From Streptomyces sp. NBRC 110028 (GTDB lineage: Bacteria; Actinomycetota; Actinomycetes; Streptomycetales; Streptomycetaceae): 64,000 bases of DNA. A model generated the notes under the pieces. That model did no database searches and was not told the DNA's origin. It worked only from the letters and a program-made list of their open reading frames with translations. This document shows, piece after piece, positions 16,289 through 24,460 of this stretch. The stretch is from positions 1 through 64,000 of the forward strand of contig NZ_BBUZ01000045.1 of assembly GCF_001417735.1 (NCBI RefSeq), written 5' to 3'. The first letter of the stretch is position 1. Each line of letters begins with the position of its first letter. The position numbers were made by a program, and so were the translations under genes.

Positions 16289-16738
16289 GCGCGCACCCGT
16301 CCTGTGGAAAAGCTCACGCACTGTCACCCCTCCCCACTAAGGTGGTGGTCAGAATGGTCCATCGGGCTTACGGGGGGTGACGCGTGCGACTGCTGCCGGG
16401 AATTGAGCACCATGGCGATCCGGTCGATCGGCGCAGGAGAAGCGGAAGCGGTGTTCCGTATCGAGGGAGGGACCTGGTGAACACATGTCCACCAGGTGGA
16501 ATTTCGCCCTGTCGCCAGGGCGCGTGCGGGCCGCCCGGGGCGTCCCCGGGCGCGGCGGCAGGCCGCCGACCGGCCGTCCCTCGGTTCCGGCCGCGGTCGC
16601 GCGGTCTCCCGGTGGGCCGTGCGCGAGCCGGAGGTGACGCAGTGGTACCGCCGCTGCCGCTGTTCACTAAACGGAGGCGCTGTATCGTGTGCGTGTACGC
16701 CGGGTTGCCGAGCGGCGGGGTATGAGGGAGGGGGACGC
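16289..16738. other. Intergenic region before TetR gene
   Basis: About 450 bases without a gene I can support. It contains a perfect 8-bp inverted repeat, ACCTGGTG (16472-16479) and CACCAGGT (16490-16497). A weak promoter-like pair, TGTTCA (16661-16666) and TATCGT (16683-16688), lies just upstream of the TetR gene. A 113-codon frame from 16384 has a plausible Shine-Dalgarno but Arg/Pro/Gly-rich, non-protein-like content, so I did not call it. Confidence 0.4.
16472..16497. promoter_or_regulatory. 8-bp inverted repeat ACCTGGTG/CACCAGGT
   Basis: Perfect arms at 16472-16479 and 16490-16497 with a 10-base spacer, 242 bases upstream of the TetR start. It could be an operator or a stem-loop of a leader transcript. 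Its function is unknown. Confidence 0.4.
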
Positions 16739-17479
16739 GTGTCGCCAGGGGAAGCGCACGTCGCACCGTACTCACGGCGTGAGCGGTTGCGCATTGCGAC
16801 CATCCGCGAAATCAAGGACGTCGCCCGGACGCTCCTGGTTCAGGAGGGCCCGGAAAATGTGACCATCCGGGCCATCGCGCGGGAGATGGGCATGACCGCG
16901 CCGGCCGTCTACCGCTACTTCAGCAGCCGGGACGCGCTGATCCTGCAGCTGCGGGTGGACATCTTCGCGGAAATGGCCCGCTACATGCGCGGGGTCATCG
17001 GGCAGCTCCCCGAGGGCGAGCCCGGTCGCAGACTGATCGGCGGCGCCCGGGCGTTGCGCGTCTGGGCCATCAAGCACCCGCATGAGTTCGGCCTCATCCT
17101 CGGACCCTGGGCCCCGGGCCTCGGGCGCGAGGAGACCAAGCCGGAGCGCACCATGGGCTGGGTCTTCGGCTCCGTCTTCTCCGACCTGGTCTCCGACCTG
17201 TGGCGGGTGCGGGGCTTCCCGGCCCCCGAGGAGCAGGAGCTGGACCCGGCGCTGGCCCGTCAGCTCGGGGCGCTCAGCGAGGACCAGGGTGTGGACATGC
17301 CGCCGGGCGCCATCGCCGTCATGCTGCGCTGCTGGGCGCGGCTGTACGGGGTGATCTCCATGGAGGCGCTGGGACACATGTCGTTCGGGCTCTCGGAGGG
17401 GCAGTCGTTCTTCGAGTTCGAGCTGCGCGACCTGTGCACCATGCTGGACATCACCGAGTTCTACGACGAGGCCGCCTGA
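16739..17479 (+). CDS. TetR/AcrR family transcriptional regulator
   Basis: A 246-residue regulator. The N-terminal helix-turn-helix reads VTIRAIAREMGMTAPAVYRYFSSRDALI (about residues 42-69). The C-terminal ligand domain contains HPHEFGLILGPWAPGL and the TetR_C-like ending FEFELRDLCTMLDI. GTG at 16739 is well placed after GAGGGAGGGGG. It lies 315 bases upstream of hpnC on the same strand, with a 20-bp palindrome in between. Control of the hopanoid operon is therefore a fair hypothesis but not shown. Confidence 0.92.
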   Translation: MSPGEAHVAPYSRRERLRIATIREIKDVARTLLVQEGPENVTIRAIAREMGMTAPAVYRYFSSRDALILQLRVDIFAEMARYMRGVIGQLPEGEPGRRLIGGARALRVWAIKHPHEFGLILGPWAPGLGREETKPERTMGWVFGSVFSDLVSDLWRVRGFPAPEEQELDPALARQLGALSEDQGVDMPPGAIAVMLRCWARLYGVISMEALGHMSFGLSEGQSFFEFELRDLCTMLDITEFYDEAA

Positions 17480-17606
17480 CCCGGTCGGCGGGCGGGCCTC
17501 GGGGCGTCGCCCGGGGTATGGCCCCGCACGCGTGTGCGTCGAGGGCGTAAGCTGTGGCAATGCCCAACCGGATCATCTCGGACGTGTGCGGCTGTCACCT
17601 GTTCGG

Positions 17607-17632
17607 GGGTGTCCGGCCGGACACCCTTGACA
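17607..17632 (+). promoter_or_regulatory. 20-bp palindrome joined to a -35 box upstream of hpnC
   Basis: GGGTGTCCGGCCGGACACCC (17607-17626) is a perfect 20-base palindrome, immediately followed by a consensus -35 TTGACA (17627-17632). The -10 is not clear; GGATCG lies 18 bases downstream. A second GTGTCCGG half-site occurs at 17645-17652. A dimeric repressor binding here would block the promoter. Confidence 0.6.
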
Positions 17633-17690
17633 TGTCGGCGCGGCGTGTCCGGATCGTGCCGACCCTGGCAACCGGTGTAGAACGGGGGAT

Positions 17691-17798
17691 GTGACGGCAT
17701 TGGCTCCACGGCCCATCTCCAGTACGCCCACGGGCCCCGGTCACCGGGATCCGCGCGGCGTCCTGGCCCTCGCCCGTACGCCTGGCTGTCCACGGTGA
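17691..17798 (+). CDS. Possible 35-codon leader ORF coupled to hpnC
   Basis: GTG at 17691 follows AACGGGGGAT. The frame runs 35 codons (VTALAPRPISSTPTGPGH, then RDPRGVLALARTPGCPR) and its TGA overlaps the hpnC GTG as GTGA. hpnC itself has no good ribosome binding site at 17795, so coupling to this leader would explain its translation. There is no homology to recall; it may be chance. Confidence 0.35.
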   Translation: MTALAPRPISSTPTGPGHRDPRGVLALARTPGCPR

Positions 17799-18742
17799 CC
17801 GTGGAGGACGAGCGCAGCGGGTCCTCCACCACGTCGGGCAGCCTGAGCGGCGGGCAGGAAGCCGCGCGCGCCGTGCTCGACAAGGCCGCGCACGAGAACT
17901 TCCCCGTGGCCCCCTTCTTCGTCCCCCGCGCCTGGCGCGCCGATCTCATGGCCGTCTACGGCTACGCCCGGCTGGTGGACGACATCGGCGACGGCGATCT
18001 CCCCCCCGGCGGCGCCGACGCCGAGCTGCTGGGCCTGGACCGGTCCCTCGCCGACGACCCGCTCGCGATGCTCGACGCCTTCGAGGCCGACCTCGACCGG
18101 GTCTTCGACGACACCTCGCGCGCGGCGCCCCGCCATCCGCTGCTGCGCGCGCTGCGCCCCACCGTCCGCCGCCACGGCCTCACCCCGGACCCCTTCCGCG
18201 GCCTGATCGAGGCCAACCGGCAGGACCAGCGGGTTGGGCGGTACACCACCTTCCAGGAGCTGCTGGACTACTGCGAGCTGTCCGCCAACCCGGTGGGCCG
18301 GCTCGTCCTCGGCATCACCGGCACCACCACCCCCGAGCGGGTCCGCCGCTCCGACGCGATCTGCACCGCCCTGCAGATCATCGAGCACCTGCAGGACGTC
18401 TCCGAGGACCTTCGCAGGGACCGCGTCTACCTCCCGGCGGAGGACATGAAACGCTTCGGGGTGACCGAGGCCGACCTCGCCGCCCCGAAGGGCGGTGCAT
18501 CGGTGTGTGCCCTGGTCGCGTACGAGGCGGAACGCGCCCGAGACCTGCTGAATGAAGGCACCCCACTGGTGGGTAGCGTCCACGGCAGGCTGAAGGTGCT
18601 GCTCGCCGGATTCGTGGCCGGGGGGCGGGCCGCCTTGCGGGCGGTCGCGGCCGCGGGCCATGACGTACTCCCTGGACCGCCCAGGCCCACCAAGCTCAGC
18701 CTGCTGCGCGAGGTGGGGGCGACACTGCGAAGAGAGGGGTGA
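17795..18742 (+). CDS. hpnC: Squalene synthesis protein HpnC (hydroxysqualene synthase)
   Basis: A 315-residue trans-isoprenyl diphosphate synthase-fold protein. The first Asp-rich motif DDIGD is at 62-66 and the second, DVSED, at 201-205, inside EHLQDVSEDLRRDRVYLP. In the HpnCDE route HpnC converts presqualene diphosphate to hydroxysqualene. It is the first gene of the hopanoid operon and overlaps hpnD by 4 bases. The GTG start is the only sensible one in frame; ribosome binding is weak (see the leader ORF). Confidence 0.94.
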   Translation: MTVEDERSGSSTTSGSLSGGQEAARAVLDKAAHENFPVAPFFVPRAWRADLMAVYGYARLVDDIGDGDLPPGGADAELLGLDRSLADDPLAMLDAFEADLDRVFDDTSRAAPRHPLLRALRPTVRRHGLTPDPFRGLIEANRQDQRVGRYTTFQELLDYCELSANPVGRLVLGITGTTTPERVRRSDAICTALQIIEHLQDVSEDLRRDRVYLPAEDMKRFGVTEADLAAPKGGASVCALVAYEAERARDLLNEGTPLVGSVHGRLKVLLAGFVAGGRAALRAVAAAGHDVLPGPPRPTKLSLLREVGATLRREG

Positions 18743-19689
18743 GCCGGACCGTGGACGGTTCTCCGCACGCGTCCGCGCCAGTGCTCGCGGCATACCGCTA
18801 CTGCGAGGCCGTGACCGGGCACCAGGCCCGCAACTTCGCCTACGGCATCAGGCTGCTGCCCACCGAGAAGCGCCACGCGATGTCGGCGCTCTACGCCTTC
18901 TCGCGTCGCATCGACGACATCGGCGACGGCGCGCTGGCCGCCGACGCCAAGCGGACCCGGCTGGCCGAGACCCGCGGGCTGCTCGACCGGATCCGGGCCG
19001 GTGCGATCGAGGAGGACGACACCGACCCGGTGGCCGTCGCGCTCAGCCACGCCGCCCGGCGCTTCCCGATCCCGCTCGGCGGGCTCGACGAGTTGATCGA
19101 CGGCGTGCTGAAGGACGTGGCCGGGCAGTCGTACGAGACCTGGGACGACCTCAAGGACTACTGCCGCTGTGTGGCGGGCGCCATCGGGCGGCTCTCCCTC
19201 GGCGTGTTCGGCACCGTACCCGGCGCGCGCGACGCCGACCGCGCCCCCGAGTACGCCGATACGCTCGGTCTCGCGCTCCAGCTGACCAACATCCTGCGCG
19301 ACGTCCGCGAGGACGCCACGACCGGACGCACCTATCTGCCCGCCGAGGACCTCGCCAAGTTCGGCTGCGCCGACGCCTTCCACACCTCGGCCGCCCCGCC
19401 CGACGCCGACTTCACCGGTCTGGTGCAGTTCGAGGTCCGGCGGGCCAAGGCGCTCTTCGCCGAGGGCTACCGGCTGCTGCCGATGCTGGACCGGCGCAGC
19501 GGGGCGTGCGTGGCCGCCATGGCGGGCATCTACCGCAGACTCCTGGAACGGATCGCCCAGGACCCCGCGGCCGTCCTGCGCGGCCGCGTTTCGCTGCCGG
19601 GCCACGAAAAGGCGTACGTCGCCGTGCGCGGCCTCGCCGGGCTCGACGCCCGCGCCGCCGTCCGCCGCGGGGCGGGGGGGATTCGGTGA
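18739..19689 (+). CDS. hpnD: Presqualene diphosphate synthase HpnD
   Basis: A 316-residue squalene/phytoene synthase family enzyme that condenses two farnesyl diphosphates to presqualene diphosphate. DDIGD is at 59-63 and DVRED at 188-192 in QLTNILRDVREDATTGRTYLP. The N-terminal AYRYCEAVTGHQARNFAYGIRLLP is typical of HpnD. It starts at GTG within the hpnC stop codon. Confidence 0.95.
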   Translation: MSRTVDGSPHASAPVLAAYRYCEAVTGHQARNFAYGIRLLPTEKRHAMSALYAFSRRIDDIGDGALAADAKRTRLAETRGLLDRIRAGAIEEDDTDPVAVALSHAARRFPIPLGGLDELIDGVLKDVAGQSYETWDDLKDYCRCVAGAIGRLSLGVFGTVPGARDADRAPEYADTLGLALQLTNILRDVREDATTGRTYLPAEDLAKFGCADAFHTSAAPPDADFTGLVQFEVRRAKALFAEGYRLLPMLDRRSGACVAAMAGIYRRLLERIAQDPAAVLRGRVSLPGHEKAYVAVRGLAGLDARAAVRRGAGGIR

Positions 19690-19745
19690 CTCAGGCAACC
19701 TCGCGGGCCCGCGCCGCGTCGTGTTCACCCGAGGGGGGTGAACCC

Positions 19746-21299
19746 ATGACAGCCCGCACCGCACACCCCGCCGACCGCCCGGAACCGGACCCGGCAGGCC
19801 GCCCGGAGGGGGCGGCCGCGCTCGTCCGCGACCCGTGCGCACAGGTGAGCGAGCACGGCCGTGAGCACACCGGAGGAGCCCGGACGGCGGTGGTGATCGG
19901 CGGCGGGATCGCCGGGACCACCGCGGCCCTCGCGCTCGCCGACGCCGGTGTGCGCGTCACGCTGCTCGAAGGGCGCCCCCGGCTCGGCGGGCTCGCCTTC
20001 TCCTTCCGCCGCTCCTCACCGGCCGGTGAGCTGAGCGTCGACAACGGGCAGCACGTCTACCTGCGCTGCTGCACCGCCTACCAGTGGTTCCTGGACCGGG
20101 TCGGCGCCACCCGGCTCGCCCCGCTCCAGGGCCGGCTGGACGTACCCGTCGTGGACGCCGCCGCGCGGCCCGGGCGGCGGCTGGGCCGGCTGCGCCGCAC
20201 CGCCCTGCCGGTGCCGCTGCACCTGGCCGCGAGCCTCGCCACCTATCCGCACCTCTCGCTTGCCGAGCGCGCCCGGGTGGGCCGCGCCGCGCTGGCCCTG
20301 GGGCGGCTGGACCCGCTGGATCCGGCGCTGGACGCGGAGGACTTCGCGGGCTGGCTGCGCCGCCACGGCCAGTCGCCGCGCGCCGTCGAGGCGCTGTGGG
20401 ACCTGGTGGGCGTGGCCACGCTCAACGCCACCGCCCGGGACGCCTCGCTGGGCCTGGCCGCGATGGTGTTCAAGACCGGGCTGCTCTCCGAGGCCGGTGC
20501 CGCCGACATCGGCTGGGCCCGCGCCCCGCTCGGCGAGCTGCACGACACCCTCACCCGCGCCGCCCTGGACGCGGCGGGCGTGACGACCGAGCTGCGCACC
20601 CGCGTCACCGCCGTCACCGCCGCCGAGGACCGCTGGACCGCGCACACCGACCGCGGCCCGCTCCACGAGCCGGTGGACACGGTCGTCCTCGCCGTACCGC
20701 AGCGGGACGCGCACGCCCTGCTGCCCGACGGCGCCCTCGACGACCCGGACCGGCTGCTGCGGATCGGCACCGCGCCCATCCTCAACCTGCACGTCGTCTA
20801 CGACCGCACCGTGCTGCGCCGCCCGTTCTTCGCCGCGCTCGGCAGCCCCGTCCAGTGGGTCTTCGACCGCACGGACGCCTCGGGGCTGCGGGACGCGCCG
20901 GGGGCCGGGGAGAGCCAGTACCTGGCGGTGTCCCAGTCCGCCGCGAGGGACGACATCGACCGCCCGGTCGCCGAACTGCGCGCCCGCTACCTGCCGGAGC
21001 TGGAGCGGCTGCTGCCGGGCGCCCGCGGCGCGCGGGTACGGGACTTCTTCGTCACCCGGGAGCGCACCGCGACGTTCGCCCCGGTCCCCGGTGTCGGACG
21101 GCTGCGGCCCGGCGCCCCCACCCACGCGCCCGGCCTGTACCTGGCCGGCGCGTGGACCGCCACCGGCTGGCCCGCGACCATGGAGGGCGCCGTGCGCAGC
21201 GGGCTCACCGCGGCCCGCGCGGCGCTCTCGGAAACCGGCCGCCCGCACGTGATTCCGCTTCCCGCCGTCGGCGGGGGGACGCCCAAGGAGGCGGCATGA
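19746..21299 (+). CDS. hpnE: Hydroxysqualene dehydroxylase HpnE
   Basis: A 517-residue FAD-dependent amine-oxidase-fold enzyme that reduces hydroxysqualene to squalene. The dinucleotide loop VVIGGGIAGTTAALALADAG starts near residue 49 and is followed by GGLAFSFRR. The C-terminal FAD region is APGLYLAGAWTATGWPATMEGAVRSG. ATG at 19746 follows GAGGGGGG and was preferred. A GTG at 19686 overlapping the hpnD stop codon (GTGA) is in frame and would add 20 residues. The Ala/Arg-rich first 45 residues are not conserved-looking. Confidence 0.94.
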   Translation: MTARTAHPADRPEPDPAGRPEGAAALVRDPCAQVSEHGREHTGGARTAVVIGGGIAGTTAALALADAGVRVTLLEGRPRLGGLAFSFRRSSPAGELSVDNGQHVYLRCCTAYQWFLDRVGATRLAPLQGRLDVPVVDAAARPGRRLGRLRRTALPVPLHLAASLATYPHLSLAERARVGRAALALGRLDPLDPALDAEDFAGWLRRHGQSPRAVEALWDLVGVATLNATARDASLGLAAMVFKTGLLSEAGAADIGWARAPLGELHDTLTRAALDAAGVTTELRTRVTAVTAAEDRWTAHTDRGPLHEPVDTVVLAVPQRDAHALLPDGALDDPDRLLRIGTAPILNLHVVYDRTVLRRPFFAALGSPVQWVFDRTDASGLRDAPGAGESQYLAVSQSAARDDIDRPVAELRARYLPELERLLPGARGARVRDFFVTRERTATFAPVPGVGRLRPGAPTHAPGLYLAGAWTATGWPATMEGAVRSGLTAARAALSETGRPHVIPLPAVGGGTPKEAA

Positions 21300-22393
21300 G
21301 CACCACCACAGAAACCAGAGGAGAGACCGTGACCCCGGCGACCCCAGCTGTCGACTCCGCAGGCGTCATCGCGCTGCTGGAGCGCGGCCGTACGCTTGCC
21401 ACGCCGGTGCTGCGCTCGGCGGTGGACCGGCTGGCCCCGCCCATGGACACCGTCGCCGCCTACCACTTCGGCTGGATCGACGCCGACGGCCGCCCCGCCG
21501 CGGGGGATGGCGGCAAGGCGGTGCGCCCGGCGCTCGCGCTGCTGTCCGCGCAGGCGGCCGGCGCCGACCCGGAGGTCGGGGTGCCCGGCGCGGTCGCGGT
21601 CGAGCTGGTGCACAACTTCTCGCTGCTGCACGACGACCTGATGGACGGTGACGAGCAGCGCCGCCACCGCGACACCGTGTGGAAGGTCCACGGACCGGCC
21701 CAGGCGATCCTGGTCGGGGACGCGCTCTTCGCCCTCGCCGGGGAAATACTGCTGGAGCTGGGCACCGTGGAGGCGGGGCGGGCCACCCGCCGGCTCACCT
21801 CCGCGACCCGCAAGCTGATCGACGGCCAGGCGCAGGACATCTCCTACGAGCACCGGGAGCGGGTCACCGTCGAGGAGTGCCTGGAGATGGAGGGCAACAA
21901 GACCGGCGCCCTGCTCGCCTGCGCCGCCTCCATCGGCGCCGTCCTCGGCGGCGCCGACGACCGCGCCGCCGACACCCTGGAGCGCTACGGCTACCACCTG
22001 GGCCTGGCCTTCCAGGCCGTGGACGACGTGCTGGGCATCTGGGGCGACCCGGTCGCGACCGGCAAGCAGACCTGGAGCGACCTGCGGCAGCGCAAGAAGT
22101 CGCTGCCGGTGGTCGCGGCCCTCGCCGCCGGGGGCCGGGCCTCCGAGGACCTGGCCCAGATCCTCGCGGCCGACGCGCACAAGCCGGAGGACGAGTTCGC
22201 CGACTTCAGCGAGGCGGAGTTCGCGACCCGCGCCGCGCTGATCGAGGAGGCCGGCGGCCGGGACTGGACCTCGCAGGAGGCCCGCCGGCAGTACGCGAAG
22301 GCCATCGAGGCCCTCGACGAGGTGGACATGCCCGGCGAGGTACGAGATCAGTTCGTGGCGCTCGCGGACTTCGTCGTCGTCCGGGAGAGATGA
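21296..22393 (+). CDS. Polyprenyl (farnesyl) diphosphate synthase
   Basis: A 365-residue trans-prenyltransferase. The first Asp-rich motif DDLMD is at 113-117 in LLHDDLMDGDEQRRHR. The second, DDVLGIWGD, is at 243-251. A GGKAVRPAL segment binds the IPP substrate. In this operon it most likely makes farnesyl diphosphate for HpnD; the chain length is inferred from context. ATG overlaps the hpnE stop codon (ATGA). Confidence 0.94.
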   Translation: MSTTTETRGETVTPATPAVDSAGVIALLERGRTLATPVLRSAVDRLAPPMDTVAAYHFGWIDADGRPAAGDGGKAVRPALALLSAQAAGADPEVGVPGAVAVELVHNFSLLHDDLMDGDEQRRHRDTVWKVHGPAQAILVGDALFALAGEILLELGTVEAGRATRRLTSATRKLIDGQAQDISYEHRERVTVEECLEMEGNKTGALLACAASIGAVLGGADDRAADTLERYGYHLGLAFQAVDDVLGIWGDPVATGKQTWSDLRQRKKSLPVVAALAAGGRASEDLAQILAADAHKPEDEFADFSEAEFATRAALIEEAGGRDWTSQEARRQYAKAIEALDEVDMPGEVRDQFVALADFVVVRER

Positions 22394-22445
22394 TCACAAC
22401 CGACCGCGCCAGGCCCTGAGCCCGTAGGACCAGGCTCGCAGTCGC

Positions 22446-22472
22446 CGGCCGGCACCAGCCCGGTGCCGGCCG
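22446..22472 (+). promoter_or_regulatory. Strong stem-loop between prenyl synthase and shc
   Basis: CGGCCGGCACC (22446-22456) and GGTGCCGGCCG (22462-22472) pair perfectly over 11 bp around AGCCC. It lies 44 bases before shc in the only sizeable gap (123 bases) of the operon core. It could be an attenuator, a processing site or a partial terminator. Confidence 0.5.
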
Positions 22473-22516
22473 ACGGAAGCCCCAACGACGGCAGATCACA
22501 CTGCAGAGGGGAAGCC

Positions 22517-24460
22517 ATGACAGCGACAACCGTCCAACCGTCCGAGTCATCCGAATCCGAGACATTAACCCTCGCCCGTGAGGCGACGGCCCGCGCGGTC
22601 CGGCATCTGCTCTCCCGCCAGGACGAGCAGGGCTGGTGGAAGGGCGACCTGGAGACCAACGTCACCATGGACGCCGAGGACCTGATGCTCCGGCAGTTCC
22701 TCGGCATCCAGAACCCCGGCGTGCTCGACGCCGCCGCCCGCCACATCCGCTCCCAGCAGGGCGCGGACGGCACCTGGGCCACCTTCCACGGCGGTCCGCC
22801 GGAGCTGTCCGCCACCATCGAGGCGTACGTCGCCCTCCGGCTGGCCGGTGACGCCCCCGACGCGCCCCATATGGCGGCCGCCTCGGCGTGGGTGCGCGAC
22901 CACGGCGGAGTGGCCGCGAGCCGCGTCTTCACCCGCATCTGGCTGGCGCTCTTCGGCTGGTGGCGGTGGGAGGACCTGCCCGAGCTGCCACCGGAGATCA
23001 TCTACTTCCCGGCGTGGCTGCCGCTCAACCTCTACGACTTCGGCTGCTGGGCGCGGCAGACCATCGTGCCGCTCACCATCGTCTCCGCGAAGCGCCCGGT
23101 GCGCCCCGCCCCGTTCTCCCTCGACGAACTCCACGCCGACCCGCGCAGGCCGAACCCGCCCCGCCCCGCCGCCCCCCTCGCCTCCTGGGACGGCGCCTTC
23201 CAGCGGCTGGACCGGGCCCTGCACCTGTACCGCAAGGTGGCCCTGCGGCCGCTGCGCCGGGCCGCGCTGCGCTCCTGCGCCCGCTGGATCGTGGAGCGGC
23301 AGGAGAACGACGGCTGCTGGGGCGGCATCCAGCCGCCCGCCGTCTACTCCGTGATCGCGCTCCACCTCCTCGGCTACGACCTCGACCACCCGGTGATGCG
23401 CGCCGGGCTGGAGTCGCTGGACCGCTTCGCCGTCTGGCGCGAGGACGGCAGCCGCATGATCGAGGCGTGCCAGTCCCCGGTCTGGGACACCTGCCTGGCC
23501 GTCATCGCGCTCGCCGACGCCGGACTCGCCCCCGACCACCCCGCCCTGGTCAAGAGCGCCGACTGGATGCTCGCCGAGCAGATCGACCGGCCCGGCGACT
23601 GGTCGGTCAAGCGGCCCCGGCTCGCCTCCGGCGGATGGGCGTTCGAGTTCCACAACGACAACTATCCCGACACCGACGACACCGCCGAGGTCATCCTCGC
23701 GCTGCGCCGCGTCGACCACCCCCAGCCGGACCGGGTCCAGGCCGCCGTGCGGCGCGGGGTGCGCTGGACGCTGGGCATGCAGTGCCGCAACGGGGCGTGG
23801 GGCGCGTTCGACGTCGACAACACCAGCCCGCTGCCCAACCGGCTGCCGTTCTGTGACTTCGGTGAGGTCATCGATCCGCCGTCGGCCGATGTCACCGCCC
23901 ATGTCGTGGAGATGCTGGCCCACGAGGGCGGCGCCCGCGATCCGCGCACCCGGCGCGCCGTCAGCTGGCTGCTGGCCGAGCAGGAGCCGGGCGGCGCCTG
24001 GTTCGGCCGCTGGGGCACCAACTATGTGTACGGGACCGGCTCCGTCGTCCCCGCCCTGGTCGCCGCCGGGGTCCCGGGCTCCCACCCGGCCATCCGGCGG
24101 GCCGTGCGCTGGCTGGAGAGCGTGCAGAACGAGGACGGCGGCTGGGGCGAGGACCAGCGCTCGTATCCCGACCCCGAGTGGATGGGGCGCGGCGCCTCCA
24201 CCGCCTCCCAGACCGCGTGGGCGCTGCTGGCGCTGCTGGCGGCGGGGGAGCGGGAGAGCAAGGCGGTCGAGCGCGCGGTCGGCTGGCTCGCGGCCACACA
24301 GGAGCAGGACGGCTCCTGGGACGAGCCGTACTTCACCGGCACCGGCTTCCCCTGGGACTTCTCCATCAACTACCACCTGTACCGGCTGGTCTTCCCGCTC
24401 ACCGCGCTCGGGCGCTATGTGAGCGGCGAGGCCACCGGCGCGCGGCCGCGGAGGACGTGA
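22517..24460 (+). CDS. shc: Squalene-hopene cyclase
   Basis: A 647-residue class II terpene cyclase that folds squalene into hopene/hopanol at the membrane. The acid motif DTDD is at 385-388. QW repeats are visible throughout, including QGADGTWATFHGG, QENDGCWGG, MQCRNGAWGAFD, QNEDGGWGED and QEQDGSWDE. A non-polar NLYDFGCWARQTIVPL segment fits the membrane-channel region. ATG follows GAGGGGAAG. Codon 17 (22565-22567) is TTA, the rare leucine codon read by bldA tRNA in Streptomyces; no other operon gene has one. Its stop codon overlaps hpnG. Confidence 0.97.
   Translation: MTATTVQPSESSESETLTLAREATARAVRHLLSRQDEQGWWKGDLETNVTMDAEDLMLRQFLGIQNPGVLDAAARHIRSQQGADGTWATFHGGPPELSATIEAYVALRLAGDAPDAPHMAAASAWVRDHGGVAASRVFTRIWLALFGWWRWEDLPELPPEIIYFPAWLPLNLYDFGCWARQTIVPLTIVSAKRPVRPAPFSLDELHADPRRPNPPRPAAPLASWDGAFQRLDRALHLYRKVALRPLRRAALRSCARWIVERQENDGCWGGIQPPAVYSVIALHLLGYDLDHPVMRAGLESLDRFAVWREDGSRMIEACQSPVWDTCLAVIALADAGLAPDHPALVKSADWMLAEQIDRPGDWSVKRPRLASGGWAFEFHNDNYPDTDDTAEVILALRRVDHPQPDRVQAAVRRGVRWTLGMQCRNGAWGAFDVDNTSPLPNRLPFCDFGEVIDPPSADVTAHVVEMLAHEGGARDPRTRRAVSWLLAEQEPGGAWFGRWGTNYVYGTGSVVPALVAAGVPGSHPAIRRAVRWLESVQNEDGGWGEDQRSYPDPEWMGRGASTASQTAWALLALLAAGERESKAVERAVGWLAATQEQDGSWDEPYFTGTGFPWDFSINYHLYRLVFPLTALGRYVSGEATGARPRRT
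22565..22567 (+). promoter_or_regulatory. TTA codon in shc
   Basis: In the frame atg aca gcg aca acc ... gag aca tta acc ctc, codon 17 of shc is TTA. In Streptomyces this codon needs the developmentally timed bldA tRNA. Confidence 0.9.

Noticed and set aside
16384..16725. 113-codon frame with a plausible GGGGGGTGA ribosome binding site before GTG
   Set aside because: Content is Arg/Pro/Gly-rich and unlike any small protein I know. The stretch also carries regulatory-looking inverted repeats.
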